From NCBI GenBank assembly GCA_036495195.1, contig DASXNH010000025.1, forward strand, positions 18,537 through 82,536: a stretch of DNA of 64,000 nucleotides, in the 5' to 3' direction. The notes under the pieces were generated by a model. The model worked only from the letters and a program-made list of their open reading frames with translations, made no database searches and was not told the origin of the DNA. This DNA comes from Palsa-872 sp036495195. GTDB lineage: Bacteria; Chloroflexota; Dormibacteria; Dormibacterales; Dormibacteraceae. Position 1 is the stretch's first letter; every line of letters begins with the position of its first letter. Shown here in pieces: positions 59,179 through 64,000 of the stretch. A program made the translations under genes and the position numbers.

Positions 59179-60310
59179 TCTCTGGTCTCAACAGCTCTCT
59201 AACGGCAAGGGCGGCCGCACGGGTCAATGCAGGTCTGGCGTGGTGCATAAGGTCCTGCAGATTGTCGCCCTCTTGCGCGAGTGTTGTTACCGAGCTAAAG
59301 CCCTTTGTGAGCAGCACCTCCCAGCCGGTCCCCTTCGTCCCAGCCAGGAGAACCGTGGGGACTCCGGCGGCCTGGGCACGGCGCGCCACCTCGCCTGGCG
59401 CCTTGCCGTAGGCGGTCTGGTTGTCGGCCCGACCCTCGCCGGTGATCACGAGCTGGGCCCCAGGCAGCGCTTGATCGAAGCCGCTTGCATCCACCACGAG
59501 GGCCGCCCCGGAAACCAGCTTGGCGTCAAGGAAGGCCATCAGGCCGGCGCCCGTACCGCCCGCGGCGCCGGCTCCAGGGATGTCACTCACGCGCTTGCCG
59601 TACTGGCGCTCGATGACTTCGGCAAGGTGCCCGAGCGCCCGGTCGAGCAATCTGACGGTCACCGGGTCGGCGCCCTTCTGCGGCCCGTATACGGCGCTGG
59701 CGCCTTCGGGGCCGGTAAGCGGGTTGGTCACGTCACACGCCACCCTTACCTGCACCGATCGCCAGCCGGGATCGAGCCTGGACTCGTCGATGCGTTCGAG
59801 GCGCAGCAGCGCCGCCCCACCGCGTGGAAGGTCGGCCGCCGCCGCGTCAAGGAATCGGTAGCCAAGCGCTTGGGCCATCCCGACGCCACCGTCGTTGGTG
59901 GCGGAGCTCCCGATCCCGGCGATGATCGATTTCGCCCCCGACTTCCTCGCCGCCTCGAGCAGCTGGCCGAAGCCGTAGGTGGAGGTCTTGCGAGGATCCC
60001 GCCTGTCAGGCGACACCAGCACGTAGCCGCTGGCCGAGGCCAGCTCGGCCACCGCTGTCCTGCCGCCGTCGATCAGGCCGTACGACGCCAGCACCGGATC
60101 CCCAAGTGGGCCCTCGACGTTGACCCACTCGTAAGTTCCACGTTTGGCCGAGACCAGCGCCTCGACAGTGCCTTCGCCCCCGTCCGCGATTGGGATCTCC
60201 ACCACGTCGGCGTCCGGGAACTCCTCACGCACACCGCGCGCGATTGCCTTCGCCGCCTGCGTCGCGGACAGGCTGCCTTTGAAGGAGTTGGGCGCGACGA
60301 TGATTTTCAT
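59162..60310 (-). CDS. Glycerate 2-kinase (GarK/GlxK family)
   Basis: 382 residues from the ATG at 60310: MKIIVAPNSFKGSLSA, PIADGGEGTVEAL, GIGSSATNDGGVGMAQALG and GEGRADNQTAYGK. Phosphorylates D-glycerate to 2-phosphoglycerate. An upstream open reading to 60457 lies within ilvE and is not used. The gap to ilvE is 22 nt. Confidence 0.92.
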   Translation of the reverse strand: MKIIVAPNSFKGSLSATQAAKAIARGVREEFPDADVVEIPIADGGEGTVEALVSAKRGTYEWVNVEGPLGDPVLASYGLIDGGRTAVAELASASGYVLVSPDRRDPRKTSTYGFGQLLEAARKSGAKSIIAGIGSSATNDGGVGMAQALGYRFLDAAAADLPRGGAALLRLERIDESRLDPGWRSVQVRVACDVTNPLTGPEGASAVYGPQKGADPVTVRLLDRALGHLAEVIERQYGKRVSDIPGAGAAGGTGAGLMAFLDAKLVSGAALVVDASGFDQALPGAQLVITGEGRADNQTAYGKAPGEVARRAQAAGVPTVLLAGTKGTGWEVLLTKGFSSVTTLAQEGDNLQDLMHHARPALTRAAALAVRELLRPESDRRR

Positions 60311-60332
60311 CCAGGCTTTAGGTCCCGGACAA

Positions 60333-61298
60333 CTAGTAGACGGGGATCGTCCAGTCCTTGTATTTGGGCGTGTCACCCCGAACCGCGCCGAAATAGATGT
60401 TCTGTAGCTCCTGGGTGAACTCACCGACCTTCCCGTTGCCGACGGTTCTGCGGTCAACCTCGATGACCGGGGCGACCTGCGCGCCCGTGCCGCACAGCAG
60501 CAGCTCGTCGCAGGTGTACAGCTCCGTCCTGTCGATGCTCCTTTCGATGACGGGCAGACCCAGCTCGTCTCTGATCAGACCGATGATCAAAGTCCGTGTG
60601 ATGCCTTCGAGGATGTCGTCGGAAACCGGCGGCGTGAAGACGGTTCCGTCTTTGATCATGAACAGGTTCTCGGCCGAGCCTTCGGAAACGTGGCCGTCCA
60701 CCGTGAGCACTATCGCCTCGTCAAAGCCGGCCTCGTTGGCCTCGGATTTCGCGAGCGCCGACTGTGCGTATGAGCCGGTGACCTTGGCGCGGGCAGGGAG
60801 CGATTGGTCGGGCACGCGCCGCCAGGTGCTGACCATGCAGCGGAGGCCGTCCGCAATCTCGACGTAGTTGCCGAACGGAATCGCGTAGATGAGGAAGCTC
60901 TGCTCGATGTTGTGGAGGCGAACGCCAATCTCCTCGCTGGAGGTGAACAGAAGCGGCCGTATGTAAACGTCTGACTTGAATTGGTTCCGGCGCAGAACCT
61001 CGAGGGTGATGTTGACCAGCTCCTCGGTCGAGTGCGGAAGTTTGAAACGCATCACGTTCGCGGAACGGCGCATACGATCGAAATGCGCAGCGCCCTCAAG
61101 GAGGAAGAGTTGCTCTTGCTTTACGTTCCAGTAGGCCCGAATGCCCTCGAACACCCCCGTGCCGTAGTGGAGGGCGTGGGTCATCAGCCCGAGCTTGACG
61201 TCGTGGTAGCGGCCGTACTCGCCGTCGTAGTAGACCCAAGTGTTCGGATGGACCGCAGGTTTCCTGGAAGCCGCCTTCGATTTCGTCTCCACGCTCAT
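60333..61298 (-). CDS. ilvE: Branched-chain amino acid aminotransferase
   Basis: 321 residues from the ATG at 61298. Fold type IV aminotransferase: HALHYGTGVFEGIRAYW, PLP Lys172 in ARAKVTGSYAQSALAKSEA, EGSAENLFMIKDG, CGTGAQVAPV. Interconverts branched-chain amino acids and keto acids. The start is supported by TACACT 9 nt upstream. First gene of the long minus-strand block to 50274. Confidence 0.93.
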   Translation of the reverse strand: MSVETKSKAASRKPAVHPNTWVYYDGEYGRYHDVKLGLMTHALHYGTGVFEGIRAYWNVKQEQLFLLEGAAHFDRMRRSANVMRFKLPHSTEELVNITLEVLRRNQFKSDVYIRPLLFTSSEEIGVRLHNIEQSFLIYAIPFGNYVEIADGLRCMVSTWRRVPDQSLPARAKVTGSYAQSALAKSEANEAGFDEAIVLTVDGHVSEGSAENLFMIKDGTVFTPPVSDDILEGITRTLIIGLIRDELGLPVIERSIDRTELYTCDELLLCGTGAQVAPVIEVDRRTVGNGKVGEFTQELQNIYFGAVRGDTPKYKDWTIPVY

Positions 61299-61307
61299 CT
61301 CAGCCTT

Positions 61308-61313
61308 AGTGTA
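61308..61313 (-). promoter_or_regulatory. -10 element of ilvE
   Basis: TACACT on the minus strand, 9 nt before the ATG at 61298; leaderless arrangement. Confidence 0.5.
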
Positions 61314-61386
61314 AGTCGCCCCCGGGCAGGGCACATCACACACGAGATGGGGGCTCGCCTTCGGTGCAACATGCCCCATTTCTGTT

Positions 61387-61776
61387 ATGAATCGGGGCGT
61401 GACGCTGTACGGGATCGTGGCCGACCTCCGGCGGGAGCATCCGACACCTGCCGCGATGCAGACGCTGGACATGGTGGTGGCCGAGCTCGGGCGCACCCGC
61501 GACAACCTCAAAGAGGCGGTTGAGAACCTCAGCACCAAGCCCCTGCCACCCGGTGGCAAGGAGATCCTGGACGAGCTGGTCCTGCGGGCCCGCCAGGCTG
61601 AGGTCTACGACCTCGACTACGGAGCGGATCCGTACGACCGGCCGCCGGCGGAGGCCCTTGACGAAGGAACTCTCGGTATCGGGATCCTTCTGGGCGTGAC
61701 CTCGCTGATTGGCGTCGTGCTGGCGGCGCTGGCGGTCTATCTCGGGATCAACGCGATCATGAATACGCCGAGCTAG
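61387..61776 (+). CDS. Small single-TM protein of unknown function
   Basis: 129 residues. A helical, charged N-terminal region (about 1-90) precedes one TM helix (about 96-120). A GTG 4 codons downstream (61399) is an alternative start. No domain recognised. Coding begins about 88 bp from the divergent ilvE start. It lies 10 nt before yajQ on the same strand. Confidence 0.6.
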   Translation: MNRGVTLYGIVADLRREHPTPAAMQTLDMVVAELGRTRDNLKEAVENLSTKPLPPGGKEILDELVLRARQAEVYDLDYGADPYDRPPAEALDEGTLGIGILLGVTSLIGVVLAALAVYLGINAIMNTPS

Positions 61777-61786
61777 GCGTACCCCA

Positions 61787-62278
61787 GTGGCCGAGTTCTC
61801 ATTTGACGTCGTCTCGGAATTTGACGCGGTTGAGCTGACCAATGCGCTCGACCAGGCTCGCCGCGAGGTCAGCACGCGATACGACTTCAAGGACACCGGC
61901 ACGATCTACGATCAGACCGACCAGAAAATCCTCATCGAGTCAGCCAGCGAGGACCGCGCGAAGGCGGCCCTTCAGGTGCTTCGCGAGAAAGCCGCACGGC
62001 GCCAGCTTTCGCCAAAGCTGTTCAAGCCGAGCGAGCCGAGGAGCGTCGGTAAGGGTCGCGGCCAGATCGACGTCCTGCTCAACGCAGGCATCACCGATGA
62101 AATCGCGAAGGACCTCCGAAAAAGGATTCAGAACGCCACGCCCAAGGTCCAGGTGCGCATCCAGGGCGACCAGCTGCGCGTCGTCAGCAAAGACAAGGAC
62201 ACTCTTCAGCTGGTGATCAAGACGCTCCGTGAGGCGGAGGACATCCCGGTCCCGCTGCAGTTCACGAACTACCGCTAG
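61787..62278 (+). CDS. yajQ: YajQ-family c-di-GMP/nucleotide-binding protein
   Basis: 163 residues: FSFDVVSEFDAVELTNALDQ, RYDFKDT, KLFKPSEPRS and GKGRGQIDVLLNAGI are typical of YajQ, two ferredoxin-like folds. Members bind c-di-GMP in Xanthomonas and act in gene control; a c-di-GMP enzyme exists in this window at 27744. GTG start. Confidence 0.92.
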   Translation: MAEFSFDVVSEFDAVELTNALDQARREVSTRYDFKDTGTIYDQTDQKILIESASEDRAKAALQVLREKAARRQLSPKLFKPSEPRSVGKGRGQIDVLLNAGITDEIAKDLRKRIQNATPKVQVRIQGDQLRVVSKDKDTLQLVIKTLREAEDIPVPLQFTNYR

Positions 62279-62325
62279 AAGTCCCGAAGCTCGCACCCCC
62301 GGCCGTTGAGGGCAACATTAGGACT

Positions 62326-63030
62326 GTGCTCGTCATCCCCGCCATCGACATCCTGGGTGGCCGCTGCGTTCGCCTCCTGCGTGGCGACTACGCGCATCCG
62401 ACGGTCTATTCGGAAGATCCTGCAGACGTTGCGACCAGCTTCGCCGAGGCCGGCGCGGAGCGCATCCACGTCGTCGACCTCGACGGAGCTCGAGGGCTCG
62501 GCGACAACCATGCGGCGATCGAGGCGATAGTCGGGCTCAGCGGCTTGAAGGTCCAGGTGGCCGGCGGGGTTCGAACCGAAGCGCAGGTCGACAAGCTGCT
62601 TGATCTGGGCGCGGACGCGGTCGTTCTGGGCACTGTTGCCGTGCGCGAGCCGAGATTGCTCGAACGATGCGCGCGTAAGCACATGAGCCGGGTGCTGGCG
62701 GCGCTCGACGTTCGTGACGATCAGCCGGCGGTGCACGGGTGGACGGAGAACGAGCCCGTGAAAATGGGCAGCCTGCTCGCCCGCTGGGATGTGCTGCCGT
62801 TGGCCGGAGTCATTTTCACGAGCATTGCGCGAGATGGAACGATGGAGGGGCCGGACCTCAAAACGTTGGCGCGGTTGCGCGCAATGACCAGCCTGCCCAT
62901 CCTGTACTCCGGTGGAATTTCCTCGATCGAAGACATTCGCAAGGCGGCGGCGGGAGGCGCCGCGGCAGTGATCGTGGGGAAGGCTCTTTACGAAGGCCGG
63001 ATCAAGCTGGCGGAGGCGCTGGCCCTTTGA
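62326..63030 (+). CDS. hisA: HisA, ProFAR isomerase
   Basis: 234-residue half-barrel-duplicated TIM protein: MLVIPAIDILGGRCVRLLRG, VAGGVRTEAQVDKLLDLGAD, SIARDGTMEGPDL and YSGGISSIEDIRK. Fourth step of histidine synthesis. GTG start. Its stop codon is part of TTGA, the coupled start of the next gene. Confidence 0.93.
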   Translation: MLVIPAIDILGGRCVRLLRGDYAHPTVYSEDPADVATSFAEAGAERIHVVDLDGARGLGDNHAAIEAIVGLSGLKVQVAGGVRTEAQVDKLLDLGADAVVLGTVAVREPRLLERCARKHMSRVLAALDVRDDQPAVHGWTENEPVKMGSLLARWDVLPLAGVIFTSIARDGTMEGPDLKTLARLRAMTSLPILYSGGISSIEDIRKAAAGGAAAVIVGKALYEGRIKLAEALAL

Positions 63031-63422
63031 GGAGGCTGGCCTTGGCGTCTGCGGCTCTACTTCTCCTGGCGTCTTGCGGCGAAAGAGCTGCAGCTGACGA
63101 CCAGGGCCTGCATAACGACGTCGTCAACAACAGCAATGGCGCCGAGGTTACATTCGACGCCACAGTCCTCGCGGACCCAGTGCAGTCAGGCGGCCACGAA
63201 AGATTCGAGGTCAAGACGTCCACCGGGGAGACGCTGGAGATCGATCACAACATCGCCTTGGCGGCATCAGTCCCGATCCACGCCGGCGACACGGTGGTGA
63301 TCCACGGCCGGCTGTATATCGATCCGGGCCCGAAGGTAGGGGTGCACTGCACACACGCCGCCACCTCCAGCGGATGTCCAAACTCAGGCTGGATCGAGTT
63401 CAATAACAACTACTACGAATGA
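63027..63422 (+). CDS. DUF3465-type lipoprotein
   Basis: 131 residues from a TTG overlapping the hisA stop (TTGA). Signal peptide LRRLALASAALLLLASC gives a lipobox (LLAS-C, Cys17). The mature part (GLHNDVVNNSNGAEVTF, HERFEVKTSTGETLEIDHNI, HAGDTVVIHGRLYI) matches DUF3465 as I recall it, a small OB-like domain of unknown function. Three Cys in the C-terminal part could form one disulfide. The stop codon is ATGA-coupled to the next small ORF. Confidence 0.8.
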   Translation: MRRLALASAALLLLASCGERAAADDQGLHNDVVNNSNGAEVTFDATVLADPVQSGGHERFEVKTSTGETLEIDHNIALAASVPIHAGDTVVIHGRLYIDPGPKVGVHCTHAATSSGCPNSGWIEFNNNYYE

Positions 63423-63598
63423 CACCACCTAAGCCGCGCCGCCCTCTATCGCGGGCGGCCGCATCGGCCTTTCGGAACCTGTTCGCCGGCCGCATGGGAC
63501 CTCTGGCGCGCGTGCGGACGATCGGCGCCAACATCGGGCGGCGAGGGGGCACCCCAGGGGCTGATTGCTGCGGCCATTACGGCGAGCCTGGTTGTTGA
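63419..63598 (+). CDS. 59-residue peptide with C-terminal DCCGHYGEPGC
   Basis: Starts at the ATG in the ATGA overlap with the lipoprotein and ends at TGA 63596-63598. The N-terminal 45 residues are basic (Arg-rich, with FRNLFAGRMGPLARVR and IGANIGRRGG) and the last 11 are DCCGHYGEPGC, holding all three Cys. I have not tied it to a named family. The tail could bind a metal or be a modification substrate. Chain coupling with the upstream and downstream ORFs argues for real translation; an internal ATG (residue 26) would give a 34-residue form. Confidence 0.55.
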   Translation: MTPPKPRRPLSRAAASAFRNLFAGRMGPLARVRTIGANIGRRGGTPGADCCGHYGEPGC

Positions 63599-63670
63599 AT
63601 GACAGTTGACGAGGCCCGTGCGGCCGGATTGGTCAAGCACGATCACACAGGTCACGACCACGATCACTGA
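63599..63670 (+). CDS. 23-residue His-rich peptide
   Basis: The ATG follows the TGA of the previous ORF directly. The product ends KHDHTGHDHDH, five His and three Asp in 11 residues, a likely Ni/Zn/Cu binding tail. It is too short for confident calling, and it may be a remnant of a longer metal-related protein. Confidence 0.35.
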   Translation: MTVDEARAAGLVKHDHTGHDHDH

Positions 63671-63671
63671 C

Positions 63672-63690
63672 ACCACGCCGACGGCGTGGT
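63672..63690. repeat. Inverted repeat after the small ORFs
   Basis: ACCACGCCG-A-CGGCGTGGT: 9-bp perfect arms with a 1-nt spacer. It has no T-run, so it is not a standard intrinsic terminator, but it lies 1 nt after the last stop. Confidence 0.5.
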
Positions 63691-63706
63691 CCGGACTCGC
63701 CTCCGG

Positions 63707-63972
63707 CCTCACTCCACGCAGTTGACCTTTACCGGTGCCCCCTCCGGTCCTTCGGGCCACCTCCCCGGCCAGCGGGGAGGACAACTCTGAACGGACGCCC
63801 CTCCGGCCTCACTCGACGCGGTTGACCTTTACCGATGCCCCCTCCGGCCCTTCGGGCCACCTCCCCGGCCAGCGGGGAGGATACGGCTGATCGGAGGCCT
63901 CACTCCACGCGGTTGACCTTTACCGATGCCCCCTCCGGCCCTTCGGGCCACCTCCCCGGCCAGCGGGGAGGA
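63707..63972. repeat. Three tandem 75-bp repeats
   Basis: Near-identical units at 63707-63781, 63807-63881 and 63898-63972 (periods 100 and 91 bp). Each contains GTTGACCTTTACC, a small hairpin GGCCC-TTC-GGGCC (GGTCC in unit 1) and a stronger hairpin CCTCCCCG-N5-CGGGGAGG. The bases between units differ. No gene is seen from 63671 to the right edge, about 330 bp; a minus-strand open reading over unit 1 looks spurious. Confidence 0.85.
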
Positions 63973-64000
63973 CACTGTTTACTTGTTCGACCTGGCGACC

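Noticed and set aside
60310..60457. Longer N-terminus for glycerate kinase
   Set aside because: It would lie within ilvE and adds residues without family similarity; the kinase fold begins at the ATG at 60310.
63446..63784. Minus-strand open frame of 112 codons over the repeat region
   Set aside because: Its start lies inside repeat unit 1 and it runs antisense to the two coupled small ORFs; composition looks like translated palindromic repeat.
63707..63972. CRISPR array
   Set aside because: Units are 75 bp with internal hairpins, only three copies, gaps of 25 and 16 bp, and no cas genes.

Overview
The window looks like a chromosomal segment from a GC-rich, F420-using bacterium of the Terrabacteria. 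My best guess is Candidatus Dormibacterota or a related Chloroflexota/Actinomycetota-like lineage; this comes from gene content and memory of families, not from a search. Pointers are a complete F420-dependent glucose-6-phosphate dehydrogenase plus CofC-CofE-CofD operon, a phosphatidylinositol-mannoside type lipid cluster (Ino1, PgsA, PimA, two LpxL-like acyltransferases), a c-di-AMP receptor next to tmk, and an R3H/AAA ATPase of the Ycf45 type. I see about 70 protein genes, no tRNA or rRNA, no CRISPR array and no insertion sequence. The window is almost entirely coding, and neighbours very often overlap by 4 nt (ATGA, GTGA, TTGA).

Layout. 1-3739 (minus): GT87-like membrane protein, metallo-hydrolase, amidase and the start of a VWA-type protein. 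3759-15240: acyl-CoA carboxylase beta chain, GH15 glucoamylase/trehalase, YgjP-like metalloprotease, two dehydrogenases, a DUF72 protein, a CHASE2 adenylate/guanylate cyclase, a Ser/Thr kinase and a small membrane protein with SD and terminator. 15368-18050 (minus): SplB-like radical SAM protein, nth, yqeY. 18914-22418 (minus): fgd-cofC-cofE-cofD. 22681-29786: birA, sirtuin, a second CHASE2 cyclase, MFS, Nudix, a diguanylate cyclase, and a MaoC-like protein with arginine tracts. 29803-40990 (minus): a long run ArsR-ino1-acyltransferase-acyltransferase-pimA-pgsA-holB-hisC-HD-dehydrogenase-HAD-PIG-L deacetylase-ispH. 41054-50189: Ig-like lipoprotein, folE, HhH-PHP protein, LLM oxidoreductase, two acyl-CoA dehydrogenases and transporters. 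50274-61298 (minus): ilvE, glycerate kinase, sigma factor, pdxS, pdxT, GNAT, R3H ATPase, tmk, darA, ABC transporter. 61387-63670 (plus): yajQ, hisA, a DUF3465 lipoprotein and two very small coupled ORFs, ending in 75-bp tandem repeats that run toward the right edge.

How the genes work together. The ArsR-led run supplies myo-inositol-phosphate, builds phosphatidylinositol-phosphate and mannosylates/acylates it, and also holds an MshB/Mca-like deacetylase, so inositol lipids and possibly an inositol-linked thiol share a locus. The F420 operon pairs cofactor synthesis with its main reductant source, and a second LLM flavin/F420 oxidoreductase lies at 43.7 kb. Second-messenger parts are dense: two class III cyclases, one GGDEF enzyme, a YajQ-type c-di-GMP protein and a DarA-type c-di-AMP receptor.

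The most striking non-gene signal is regulatory. Most transcription-unit starts have a -10-like TANNNT hexamer 6-9 nt before the start codon and no Shine-Dalgarno sequence, which indicates widespread leaderless mRNAs. In two divergent gene pairs a single 7-bp element (TACCATA, TATGTTA) reads as the -10 for both directions. The pattern also fixes several start codons, including a probable leaderless CTG start at 28956.
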